Shown: in pieces, positions 11,103 to 22,363 of the stretch
Layout of the letters: every line of letters starts with the position of its first letter
Numbering within the stretch: the stretch's first letter is position 1
DNA from: Paramacrobiotus metropolitanus
Taxonomy: Eukaryota; Tardigrada; Eutardigrada; Parachela; Macrobiotidae
DNA: 64,000 bases
NCBI RefSeq assembly: GCF_019649055.1
Contig: NW_026570222.1
Span: 2,480,001-2,544,000 of the forward strand
Reading direction: 5' to 3'
Translations under genes and position numbers: made by a program
Notes under the pieces: model-generated
What the model saw: the letters and a program-made list of their open reading frames with translations, nothing else
Told to the model about the DNA's origin: nothing
Databases searched by the model: none

Positions 11103-11977
11103 ATGGAAAGTGGAGGGAAAGACCGCATCAATGTTTATCCATCTCGTGTGGCGCTTACAGGAATGCGCAATCGGTTGACGCTTTCGGAGAAGGGCGCCAA
11201 TCTTCTCCAGAAACGCGCGGATGCCCTGGCCTTCCATTACCGAGCCAAATCCAACAAAGCCCTTCGAAACATTTTGGAAATGCAGCTGGCAGTTAAGAAA
11301 GCGCGTATCAGCATGGCAGAAGTAAATTTTATCGCAGGTGCATTTGTTAAATACGGAGTACCCCTACAATATGTCAAATTCGCATTATAGTTATGTGCAG
11401 TGTCACCGTGCCTTTGTAGTGGACATGTTTCTCATTAGGTGCTAGCAGTTTCCGTTAGCCAAAACATACGACTCTGGTGTATGTTATCTTTGTTATTTTG
11501 TTGTTCTTTTAAGGTAACCAAAATCATCAGATTCTGGAATGTGTCGGCCCAAGCGCTCGTTTGCAGCTAAAGATCAATATTAAGAATATCGCGGGCGTGA
11601 AATTACTGGATTTCGAAGAAATTCTCGATACTACAGGCACAGACCGCAGTAGACTTATCGGACTGGGACGAGGTGCTGAGCGCTTGAATCGGTGCCGTAT
11701 TGTGTTCCGTAACCTTGTCACATTGATAATTCAGCAGGCGACGCTGAGGTATTCCCTAAAGGTCATCGATAAAACTCTATCGGCTACTAACTGCCGCATA
11801 AACGGGCTGAAAAATGTCGTTGTGCCGCGACTGCAGCGCACTATTAATCATATCATCTCGGAATTAGACGAGGAAGAACGAGAAGAACATTTTCGGCGGA
11901 AGAAGATACAGATAAAGAAACGCTTTGCGAAAAGTATGGAGTTAGAACAACGACGTCGAGCACTGGCGATTTTGTAG
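11103..11977 (+). CDS. ATP6V1D: V-type proton ATPase subunit D
   Basis: Two exons: 11103-11337 (donor G|GTGCAT) and 11514-11977 (acceptor TTTTAAG). They join in phase to give 232 residues, against about 247 in human. The subunit is a long antiparallel helical rod. It forms the central rotor stalk of the V1 sector and couples ATP hydrolysis to proton pumping on endomembranes. The family start (KDRINVYPSRVAL), GLGRGAERLNRCR, the NNVVVPRL-type box and TINHIISELDEEEREEHF are recognisable and in the usual order. Many positions differ from the usually strict consensus. This may be a divergent lineage or a specialised second copy. Confidence 0.9.
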
Positions 11978-12859
11978 CAGGCTTTATTTGCTTGCCCGGA
12001 TAATAGTGAGCGTTTGGTTACAAACGCATGCACACCAGGTGCCTGAGAATTAAACAGTTAATAATGTTAGTAATATAACGATATGGTCGACAACAAAGAT
12101 GTGTTTCCGGTCTTCAGAAGCGTTGATTTATGATTGGATTCGGGTGTGATGCTGTCCTACGCACTTCCATATTTTATCTTTATATTGCTGTGATAAGCAG
12201 CATAATTATCGGTAATTTACTTTTAAGTCTTCTTTGTTGAGCATTTATTTTGTGTCATAGTCTGATTTGCTACTGGTCTGTTGTATTTTGATATTGTATG
12301 TCTAATCGTACCGGATTTATTATACATGTAAGTATGAACATGTATCGGGTTTCTTCATTCCAAGTATTTCCTGCTTCGTTTCAGTGCTTTTTACTTAGGA
12401 GTTAGGTGCAGTATGATTTTTATGTTTTGGACTAATGACGGTGGTCCTTGAAATATGAAGATTGATTGCCGCGTTCTGTGCATTAAATGCAGCATTCATG
12501 CAATTAGCTCCGAAAGTTTCCGTAATAACGCATAAATGATATGGATCGAGAATACGCGCAAGAGACTTTCCGGTAATTTTGAACTTTGCACTATTGTGCG
12601 GTGGTTGCAGAAGCATGTTGTACACAGTAGGTCACTGGACATTAAAAGTGGCAGGCAATCACACGAGCCTTGTCTATCTTCGTACAAGTTATCAGCGCAG
12701 TGATCAAACGCATTTTGTCGCAAAACGTTTTGTAGAAGTTAACGTGCGCTGCATGACAGAACCAGAAACCCGTAATCAGCGTTAGTTATTGTCGCGCTTG
12801 CAAATTATCGTGGAATTTTGTTTCTGAATATATTCAGCATATTTTGCCGGCACATTAAG
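11978..12859. other. Intergenic region
   Basis: Short ORFs on both strands show no family resemblance. No gene is supported here. Confidence 0.4.
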
Positions 12860-13769
12860 ATGATTGATGAACCGAATGTGTATTACGAGCAGCTGCTGTC
12901 CGTCATTCGACCGAATCCGCTGTGTCCCAACGGCAAAATCTTGTTGTGCAAATGGTTGACGGGAGATTTTAAGGACCGCTACACCGGATTATGGGGACCA
13001 GCACCGACGAATGATGATCACAGTTTGCGACAGGCGCTTGTCCGACTCGCAGCAACGGCCAATGGAACGTCTTCCTATCCTAAAATCCAATCGGACAAAC
13101 TTGAGCTGATGGCCGTGCTGCGTTTCGATGTACCTGTGGACAATCTGGAATACATTTACGTACGTAAAAAAATCGCAGAGTATAAAATGTCTACAGTGCC
13201 ATTTTTCCATAAAATTCAGAAATCCACAAACAAATACGGCGATTTTTGCACCATTAATAAATATTGTACAGGTACCTAGCGCTCAGAACTTGTGCTTGGA
13301 TACTCGTACAGTGATTGCGATTAATACAGCAGAGATTTTAATGCTGCAGAGATTAATGCTGCAGAGATTTTAATGCTGCAGAGAGAGCAGCGTAAATTTT
13401 TCTTTTAATTTTCAGTTTGTGATGGTGTAGGTGACTGAGTTGGGCCCGAGCGCTCTGAATACGCCGGGATCACGACACAATTCCGATTCTGACTCGCCAC
13501 TGACCCCGACCGGCAAAGTGAGCAGCGTCAATCCGTTCACCCAGAACGCCACGTTCATCTGCGAATGGTTCGATCTGGATAAAATACCCTACGCGCAGAT
13601 GCCGGCCGACGATTTAATCTGGTACGCGAAAGTCTTGGACGGAAAACGCGTGGAAGGATCGTTCAGTTTTGCCGGCGAGCCGAAATACACCGTCAAAAAC
13701 TTTGTCCTCAACGAGGTGAAACATCTCGTGGAACCTGGAGACATAATCGCTCCAGCTGCCTACGACTAG
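12860..13769 (+). CDS. Uncharacterised two-exon protein
   Basis: Exon 1 is 12860-13159, ending TTTAC|GTACGT. Exon 2 is 13431-13769, after GGTGTAG. They join in phase to give a 212-residue soluble protein with no signal peptide. The N-terminal half includes LLCKWLTGDFKDRYTGLWG. A Ser/Pro-rich linker follows (SDSDSPLTPTG). The second half, including ATFICEWFDLDKIPYAQM, ends acidic. I do not recognise a family. Both exons have protein-like composition, and the intron holds the short tandem repeat near 13340. Lineage-specific is the simplest reading. Confidence 0.6.
13335..13383 (+). repeat. Tandem repeat inside an intron
   Basis: Three copies of a 15-18 bp unit built on TTAATGCTGCAGAGA. It lies inside the intron of the 12860-13769 gene. 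Confidence 0.75.
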
Positions 13770-14704
13770 CGAAACTAGTATAATAGCTAACATCGTCATA
13801 AATTTATTATCATTTTGGAACTTATGGCGACACTACGTACCTGTCCATTGCACGGCTTTGGCGGTCAGTAAATGCACAAAGATTGCTCATTTTCCTACAT
13901 TTGCTACTTCGTATTTAACTTTCATTGATTTAATGATTTTTCTATGGATTAAATCATTGTTGTGAATTTCTCACAATCGGTTTCAGACTTTCAGTAAACC
14001 ATTTAGTTGCATACTTTCGAGTTAATTGTGGCATTTCGTGTGCACCATCCATTTGGTTGATTAAAGCTCGATTATTGAGTTGCTCCTTGAGCTTTGTGAA
14101 ACACTTGCACCGTAGCTGAAAAATGAAAATGAAGCATTGATTGGTTATCGAAAAAAAGCCAATGCGTTTTGATGCTATCTTTAGAGAAGGCGCTATCTAA
14201 TGCACAATACAAATGCATTCATCCATTGTGATTGTCACAATTCATTGGTATCAAACAGATTAATAAAACCGGGTGTCACAATTTGAATTTCGTCCAGGTG
14301 CACCATGCAGTCGTTACCCTAATATTTCTTTGAAATTTCTTATAGTGAGCAGGATTGCACTACTTACAGAGTTGCTTTCCGGTAGGAGTTAATTTTTCTT
14401 TAATTCTAAAATACTGTATGGAAGAGATGCAGCTCGAAAAAGACCTTATGATGTTTTCATTACTACGCTGATATTACCAACTAATGTTTCCCTGCTAAAT
14501 TTTATAGCCGCTTAAATGTTTTACTCTCGAATTTTGTTGTGCCTTAATTTTAAGGCTATTGTCTACTCTAAGTGTTAAATCGTGTATTGAAGATAGGAAG
14601 TCTAATGCATCTACGTCGCAGAGTTTAGTTTTCCAGCTGAAATACAATAAAGTGCGTTTTAGCTCTGTTTTATTTGATTAGCAGTACTTAAGTATAATTA
14701 TTGG
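13770..14704. other. Intergenic region
   Basis: A+T-rich DNA with no supported gene. A CAATAAAG at about 14646 could serve as a polyadenylation signal. Confidence 0.35.
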
Positions 14705-15389
14705 ATGTCCGAAATCCGAACAAAATCAACAGCGTTTGCCACGGCACATGTGCGGGAATACGAGCTCTTGGAGTTCAAACAGCATGTTAGTGGAGCCCTC
14801 GCTCGAATTAGTGTAATCTTTAGCCAAATGCAGACTGTCTAAAGTCAGTACCAATTAAATCAGCAGACACATATTTACAATCCGTATTTTACATCAGCCA
14901 GAATGGGTCGTCAGACCGGAGGAAGAAGAAAAACTTTATAACGAGCTTAAGGAGCTAAAGGTCACCGATCTATGCCCGAAAGGCCCCTCTCAGGAGAACA
15001 CGAGCACAGCTCCACTTCCTGATCGGATCAATTGTCCCAGTTTAGTCACATTGATACTGCGTAAAGTTTAAAGTTTAAACGCAAGTTTACGGAGTCCTAT
15101 AACTTTATCGGTTTCCTTGAAGGTAGCCTTTGGCAAGGTTATAAAACTAAGCCGCGAAATCTGCGATATGAGACCACTAGTCAAGCATCGTACGGACGGT
15201 TTTTACCAACTGCCTACGAAATGCCTCACTCGTTCCATGGATTGTCGCGCTCTTTTACGGAGGTAGAATGCCTGCATTTAGAATTTTCGTTTCGTTACAT
15301 AAGGTATAATGCGGCTTTCTTTTCAGAAAGAGTTGAAAATTGGGATGGCTGACCGCGGATGGAGTTTTAACGGGCATGTCGATCGTTGA
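14705..15389 (+). CDS. PIERCE1/2-like ciliary microtubule inner protein
   Basis: Four small exons, too short to stand out as ORFs, join in phase 0: 14705-14785 (donor CAT|GTTAGT), 14898-14960, 15074-15262 (GAG|GTAGAA) and 15327-15389 (TTTTCAG acceptor, TGA stop). The product is 131 residues. Exon 3 holds a stretch like PIERCE proteins (C9orf116/C15orf65): a GYKT box, then YETTSQASYGRFLPTAYEMP and HSFHGLSRSFTE. PIERCE proteins sit inside doublet microtubules of motile axonemes and help anchor outer dynein arms. The last exon replaces the usual GMYRN box with GMADRG. The first two exon borders are less certain than the last two. Confidence 0.6.
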
Positions 15390-16079
15390 TACAATTGCAG
15401 TAATAACAGAATGTTAGCTACAATATTATAGCTCTTTAGTATTCTATCATTCTGTTATGTATGTTCTTGTACCTATGACTCAGCCTGTAAAAAACTGTAT
15501 GATTGTACGTACGTATTACCACTGTCTTGTTACCAGAAGTTTAGTACGGTAAATTAAAGTTCGCGCCCGAAAATACTCTAAAGTTTGTTTTTGCCTTAAG
15601 ATCTACTCTAGATTTGGAAGTTGTCATCACAACCATGCTAACTTTAGTTACTCTGCCTTGTATAACAGGAGCACTGCTTAATTTTACCTGATCCTTTTTA
15701 CGAACACCTAAGTTAAAGCAATAAATTGTACGCGTACGTACTGAAGTTATGAACGTTTATGATTAATTTTGCCCACGCGCTTTAAGCAAAACTTGCAAAA
15801 TAACTTTACCCGATGCGCGAGAACATTCAACCGTTAAAAATAACCTGATACGCAAATACGATACATCTTTGTACAATTTAAGTACTGCTACCTTCAATAA
15901 GATATGGTCACGAGTCACGACTAAATTAACCATCCCATAATATAATAACCATCCCGTGCTTCCGTACACCTTATCGCGCCCAGACATCAAACTTGATACC
16001 ACCAGCCAATTTAGGTCGATTTTCCGAACCTGCAGCCAGCATTTTGGTTGTGCCCCGGATTTAAACCTCTTCTGGCAAA
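15390..16079. other. Intergenic region
   Basis: No supported gene. One minus-strand ORF (16002-15763) lacks any recognisable feature. Confidence 0.4.
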
Positions 16080-17323
16080 ATGGGACAACTGACTGATATC
16101 CACGGTGGACCCGAATCCAAAAACTTTGAGTGCCAATATTCAGTAGGTAAAGGAAAATAAATGTTACTGAAAATTAATGCAGTTAGTTACTAGTAATTAG
16201 TTGTGTACAAAATTGTACCTAAGAAGAATTAATTATGTACAGGTATTTCGAAAGATGCAGAGGCACAAAAAAATAAAACCAAAACGGAATACATATGTAT
16301 ATCCTTACATAAATTACAAATTGTAGCGTTTTACTTTTGACTGTTAATTTTCTTTATTGACGACAAAACGCGTTCTGGAATAACCTGTGGCCGAATTTCA
16401 GTCGATGATTGCCGATTTCCAGCGCCAATCCACAAGCGTGACCTGCCAAGAAATTATACGCTGGACCAGTATAGGGACACTGATGTTTGGATTCCTTGTT
16501 GTTTCAGTAGATTTATACGGTTAGTAATTATGCAAAAATACCTAAAACACAATTTATGTGTTTTAATAATTAATTTTATGCAGATAGTAATGATACAAAA
16601 TACTGCGCGTATGTACGAACGTCTTACATTTACGTTAATGCTGTATCACCGTATTTTTTGTGTGAATGCACCCTTAATACGTAAACTTGATTTACAAGGG
16701 CGTTAATCGAACAACGCAGTTATGTTGCAATAGGTGCCTTAAAGTTTCCGGAACTGGTCAGCGTATGGTATCCCGGCATGTGTTTGGGAGTTTTGTTGAT
16801 GTGCTCCGGATTATGCGGTACTTTCGCCACATACCAACTGATTTCGCTCGACTATCGCCACGGCTTCATATCTAACACCTTCCTGGCCTTCTCCGGCTTG
16901 TCCATCGTGTTCAGCTGCGCGATGCTGATTGGATCAGCCATCTTTTTTCCGCTTATCCTTGACGATCGGACCGACAACCTACAAGCCCTGAAAAACACCA
17001 CCATCACGTTCTACGTGCTATCTTTCGGTTTATCGGCGGCGGAAACGGTGTTCGCATTGCGGTGCGTCTATGCTCAGCAGTTCGAACGCATGCTGGAATC
17101 GGAGATTGTGGAAATCTCACCGCTGGTCATACCGAAAACCGAACCGTTCCTACTGGCTACCGGCATTTATGAGAATGAAGAAGAGACAGTATTTCCGGTT
17201 CAAGGGATACGAAGCAAATGCGAAAAGGTTCCAGATGTACAAACCTATCTCTGCCGGAACGAACCGGAGCAGCTGGACAATGAGGAAACAAACACGAATA
17301 TTGTTGATCTCGATGTTACATGA
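16080..17323 (+). CDS. Four-pass membrane protein, MS4A/CD20-like topology
   Basis: Three exons join in phase: 16080-16142 (TCA|GTAGGT), 16402-16519 (TTTCAG acceptor, G|GTTAGT) and 16734-17323 (CAATAG acceptor). The product is 256 residues. Four hydrophobic segments are visible: TSIGTLMFGFLVVSVDLY, CLGVLLMCSGLCGTFATY, LSIVFSCAMLIGSAIFF and FYVLSFGLSAAETVFALRC. The C-terminal tail of about 90 residues is acidic and presumably cytosolic. The layout, with short loops and both ends inside, is like MS4A/CD20 or TMEM176-type proteins. Sequence identity is too low for a firm family call. Confidence 0.65.
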
Positions 17324-17674
17324 CAGAAGTTTTATATGTACATTTAATGTATTATACAATGTTATTCATCACAAGAAAATGGATAAAAATACGCGATTTC
17401 AAAATCTGGATTCCGATACCGTAATCACCAAAGTTTATTTCAAGGAAGCCAAAGACGAAGCCAGCAGACAACAACTAACAAATAAAAGCCCTATTCCAAA
17501 TTCAAAATAACTTCGGACACACAGAATAACAATTTCGTACATACCATCGCACACACGAGCACAAAAACGCTGAAACCAATCTCCACGCTGTGTAACGAAG
17601 ATCTTGTCAGAAGAAAAATAAAATACTGAAAAACCCACGGGTAAACCTGCTTCGGGTTCAACTGCCCAACCAAA
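17324..17674. other. Convergent intergenic gap
   Basis: A space of 351 bases between two genes that face each other. It holds ORF shadows only. Confidence 0.4.
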
Positions 17675-19821
17675 TCAATCCAATAATTTCTTCTTTAACA
17701 ACTCCAAAAACATTTCCTTCTCCTTCCGATCCAATTCCCAACGCTGCTGTTCCAGCTGCAGTTTGGCCTTCTCCAGGGACAACTCCTGTTTGCGCATTTC
17801 TATTTCCTCATGTTTCTCCTTGCGTAAACTCTCCATTTCTTCTCGACGGATACGCATTTCGTCCACACGCTCTTGTTTACGCGCCTCCAACTCTGCACGT
17901 CGCAAAACACGATCTTCAGCGCGCTCTTGCCGGTCGATGGTCACGTGCGTCTTTAAGTACGCCAGCAATGCTGAAGGGGTTAATGTATCGGGGATATCAG
18001 CAGAAAGGTTCGAATTTCCGTACAAAAGTGTTCGGTTCACCGAGGATGCTCGCTTTGATGCGCTACGGGCTATAAAAATCAAAACATGAGATAAGCAGCC
18101 ATAAAGGAAATACCCCAGCATATACTGTGATTGTGCAGCTGATGATTGAGGTGGTCTTTAAAAATAAAACAAAAAATTATTTTTAAGCAAGTCATAAAAC
18201 AAAAAAGGCAACTTTAATAATTTACTCGAATGCGCCGGCACATTGATGTCAGAAGTCTGGCTGGCGTAATGCACTATTCCACTTCTGGTCCGCCGCGGAG
18301 CGTCTTCCTTCGGCAGCGAAACGATGGAGTGATTCCCGGTGTCCGGTTCATCCGCAGGCGGGTTGGATTTGCCGTCTTCGTCCAGCTCTTCGTCGGCCCT
18401 TCTTTTCATTCCGCGAGTGGTGGTGTACATGGCCGATACGCGCACTCCGCGCTGGTTTGCATTCGTGATTTCGAAGCTCTGCTCTTCCGCATTCTTGAAG
18501 TAATACTGCACCGCGGCCAAACCGAAGTCTTTGCAAATGACCACAACGCGAGTGTACGCTTTGCAGTTGGTATTGCGGTCCGTTCGACGCAAAAACATAA
18601 CCGCATCCTTCTCGCCTTTGGCATCCTAATATATATTAATAAATAATAACGATCCAAAACACACAACACATTTAAACTTTTTTATTCACACAATCCAGAC
18701 CCATCGATCACCGATACTATATAAACATTTACCTTTAATAAGTATCATGTCACAAGTACAAACTTAGTACTAGACAACATTTATAACAGAAACACTTCTC
18801 AATGCTATACCACCGATACTACGCTCCATTATGCAAGTTCCAGAAAATAAAAACACAATATATATATTAATTAAAATTAAACTGCTAATTTTAAAATCTA
18901 AAGACTCAGATTTTAAAAGCAGATCCGCTAGACAGCCAGAATGCAGCGAAATGGGTCGCATAACATAAGTGATAAGTCTGCATTACTGCCATTACATACG
19001 AACACGTCGGGATAGTTCTCCGAAAACCGTTCTACGGGGTTTGAAAGAAAATTCTAGATTTAGCATTTTAAGAGTGTAAAACAAAAAGGATTTGGCAAAG
19101 CGAAGCGAAAAAGAAAGACTGAAGATGGAAAATTTCAAAAGCCATAAATACACTCGTACGTTCTCCTCATTGGTTTCTATATGACTACCAGTCACTGCGT
19201 AGGACTCACCACAGCTTCTCCATTGACATATCTGAAGTAGCTGGTTATCTTCCCGCAGTTCTGATCCCATGTACCCAATCCGTCAAAATATAAGTCCGTT
19301 TCCCTAGGCAATTTCTTCAAGTCGATAACAAAGAGGCAGTTGCACATTATCCGCTGAGGAACAGCGAATAAAATGTGGGGAACTGCGCCTTTGGCGGCGC
19401 GAAATAGTAATGTGGCCAAACATTGTGTCGGGATAGTTCTGGACACTCCACGCGATACTGCCTCATAACCATCAACATCGTAACCGGAAATGTAATCCAC
19501 TTTCCTGCAGCAGGAACATTTTGTAGTTTATTTGATGTAATTTAGTAGTGTAATCAAAAGTTTATGGAAAATCCACTCATAGCTTTTACAGCGTGTTATT
19601 AAACCAGACAAGCCAGCAGTTCCCAGTTAAGCTGTTACCGCCTCATAACGCTTTCATAACAGGGATTTTAGTACTTACGTTCCGTATACCACTTGTTGGT
19701 ATTTCGCTTCTTTAGTGGGCGACATTTCCAGTGCATCTGGATCTTCAACGTCCTGCTCTTCGAGCCTGTCTTCGGCTTCCTCTTCTTCCATTCCGTTTTC
19801 ATCAGCTGTTTCTTCTGCCAT
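17675..19821 (-). CDS. Coiled-coil protein, paralogue 1 of a local family
   Basis: Four exons join in phase: 19821-19679, 19504-19210, 18625-18226 and 18069-17675. They give 410 residues. Residues 1-47 are acidic. Residues about 55-146 form a conserved domain with DGLGTWDQNCGKITSYF. Residues about 155-190 hold a second conserved block, VVVICKDFGLAAVQYYF. A variable linker follows, with GMKRRADEELDE as a possible nuclear signal. The last 95 residues are a charged coiled coil starting RQERAEDRVLRR and ending MFLELLKKKLLD. A gene at 24707-22364 matches it block by block. I cannot name the family. The basic linker and coil suggest a nuclear, self-associating protein, but this is inference. Confidence 0.7.
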
Positions 19822-20470
19822 TTTTAATGTTTTATGGGAATCTAGCCAATATTAATAACTGTCAGCTAACTAGCAACGACAACTTCCAAAATTGTACGAT
19901 CTACGGAATTTGGTTCAGTCGCTTTTAATTCCAACTGTGATAGTTCCATCGCAAGATTGGTGTTCTGCAAATGGCGTGGCATCGCGACTGGCATCCCCAT
20001 GCAACCTGTCTTTCTCACGTGGAAACTGTACCATGTGATTCCATTGCTTTTGGCATTGGAAGATTTTACTGGCCCAAACCACTTGTGGTACAATTAAAAC
20101 TTAAAAGTAAAACAACAGAGAAATAGATCAAAAAAGCTTACCGCATAACTTGTGGCCAGTTTTATAAAAAATTCAGATAATATTTGTGTGAGTCGTAGAT
20201 GCCAGTGATGCCACGCTTTCGGAGTTCTGCGAAATAATAGGAAGGTATTTGCCAGTTAATTCGAATATAGAATTAAAACTGGAATGGAATCACCTACGAA
20301 TCGGTGAAAATCAATGGAATCGTGATTTTTGGCAGAACTGCGTTAAAAAAGACCGCCTTTTAATACGAACTGACTCAAGCATCTGCAGATTTTTCGAATT
20401 TTGTGAACTCTGGGTTTATCGTATGTTTCATAATGACTTGATTTGTATACAGTATAAGTAATCATTTTAG
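19822..20470. other. Shared upstream region between divergent genes
   Basis: About 650 bases separate the starts of the coiled-coil gene (-) and TSNAX (+). It is likely to hold both promoters. No clear TATA box or gene is seen. Confidence 0.4.
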
Positions 20471-20483
20471 CACCGTCAGAAGA

Positions 20484-21485
20484 ATGGACCAAGCGAAGTA
20501 TCAGCGTACTGGGTCGCGTCCATATCGAGGCAGAACCTTTCGACGAGGTGGTTTTCGTGGTGGCAACAGCGAAGGGACAACGATGAAGATCCGTATTCGA
20601 AGAAGGTTCATACAGAATCGGGTTTTCTGGACAGCCCAGTGATGCTGATGTTTCGTGATTATGCCGCAAAGCTAGATGCGAAGAATGATCTGTACGAAAT
20701 CTTGGTGAAAAACAGCCGTGATACCACTATCGAGTCCAAGCGGATTATTTTTCTTCTCCTGCGTTGCGCGGGACACCAAAAAGGTTCCCTGGAAGTCCAC
20801 CAGATCCTCACCGAAGCGCGCACACGTATAAAGGAACTACAGAATACTGCTTTGCAAAAGATCGCCATGGACCTTTATGATCAGGATGCATATCTTTTCA
20901 ATCGGGCCTACTCGCCCGGTTTGCAGGAATATATCGAATGCTTGAGTTTATGGCACTATCTTGAGCACGAAACATTAATAGGACTGGATGGAGTTCAGAA
21001 AGATCTACGGTTCGTAATTTCGTTAGTATGTAATTTTTACCTTCATTTTTTAAGGTAATTCTGGGGGATTCATGGCTCAGAATTTCTTGGTTTCGTCGTC
21101 GTTTAGGTTTACCGTCGACGGTAGAGAATTCGCCCTGTTAGTGACGCCGTCTGATTACGTTTTGGGCATCAGTGATCTCACTGGAGAATTAATGCGATAC
21201 TGTATTACCCACGCAGCCAATCCATCCGCGCAAGTCGCCATATTTCGGCTATGTGATTTTGTGCGGGCAGTGTATGTGGACTTCCTGCGCATCCCCTACG
21301 GATTGTGCGGGAAAGACTTCGGGACCAAAATTAGAGTGATGTTCCAGAGCGTTATCAAGATTGAACGTGTGTGCTATCAGCTGGCTCTGCGTCAGGCGGA
21401 GGATTTGCCAGTGCCGCCGCCCAAGTTTATCATGAAAGTGGATGATTTTGCCGAAGAAGGCTTGGATGGTGCTGAACGTTTCTAG
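20484..21485 (+). CDS. TSNAX: Translin-associated factor X (TRAX)
   Basis: From about 20636 the frame matches TRAX: SPVMLMFRDYAAKLDAKND, RDTTIESKRIIFLLLR, GLQEYIECLSLWHY and SDLTGELMRYCI. The acidic residues of the TRAX active site (Glu pair in LQEYIE; Asp and Glu in DLTGE) are kept. With translin it forms C3PO, an RNase that trims passenger strands and tRNA pieces. A short intron lies between about 21010 and 21080, with several possible borders. The ATG at 20484 opens an Arg/Gly-rich start (RPYRGRTFRRGGFRGG) that is one frame away from the TRAX body. The switch must fall near 20550-20610, as a one-base indel or an unseen splice. Confidence 0.88.
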
Positions 21486-22363
21486 CGCTTTAACTACTCG
21501 TAGTGCGTTTGATCTTCTACCAGTGAAAAATGTTGGCTTTTTGTACTAAAGATGTTGAAGTTACTATGCTGTATAGATTGCTTAGAGAATAGTCTATGAA
21601 CTACTGTGCAAACTGCAGAGAATTGTAAATTTGTCGGGTCCTACTGCAGTGTTTTGGCTTTTGTCGTTTAATAAGAACATGCATTCATCATTCATGTACT
21701 ATTGCTTACTTTTCTTGATGTTTATTGAAAACACTAAAACACTTGGAATCTTCGGAAAAGTAATCGCTTCTTTCTTGTGGAATAAGCGAAATTTGTAGTC
21801 TGGAGACATACGTTTTTTGCCCCTGGATGCCGGAGCCACCGGTGCGTAAACAACCGTAAGAAAAGGTTCATAAGAGGTTTAAGTCTGCATAATGCAAACA
21901 CGAAGAATTATCACGACCGGACTACTGTTATTTATGAGGTTACGCAAATGTGAACGTTCACGATTTCGCTGCAGTTCTACTTCACAGATTTAAATATCGA
22001 CACTCAGTACTCGTACAGATACGGACAAACAACTGCCGATGAATACGTATTAAGTAGATAATTTTTATATTTTTGATTATTTACTAAAGTTAATAAAATG
22101 TACCAATCTTGAACCATTATGAATCTTGATACTGCATATTTAATTATGTACATAAAACATTAAAACCAAAGTAAATGTGCATTAGATCCGGGAAACAAAA
22201 TTTCTCTCCTCTAATCAACCATCACGGTCGGCATTGCGCCGACTGGAATCTAAAATATAGGGTTCTTCCGACAGATCAAGAATGAAAGTCAGGCATGATG
22301 AATTTTGGAAAACAATTGCTGGCGATTTACGGCGCAAACCAGCGCCTGCCGAATGAACAAATA
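21486..22363. other. Convergent intergenic region
   Basis: Lies between the ends of TSNAX and the second coiled-coil gene. Nothing coding is supported. Confidence 0.4.

Noticed and set aside
18230-18646. Plus-strand ORF of 138 codons
   Set aside because: Antisense shadow of exon 3 of the coiled-coil gene.
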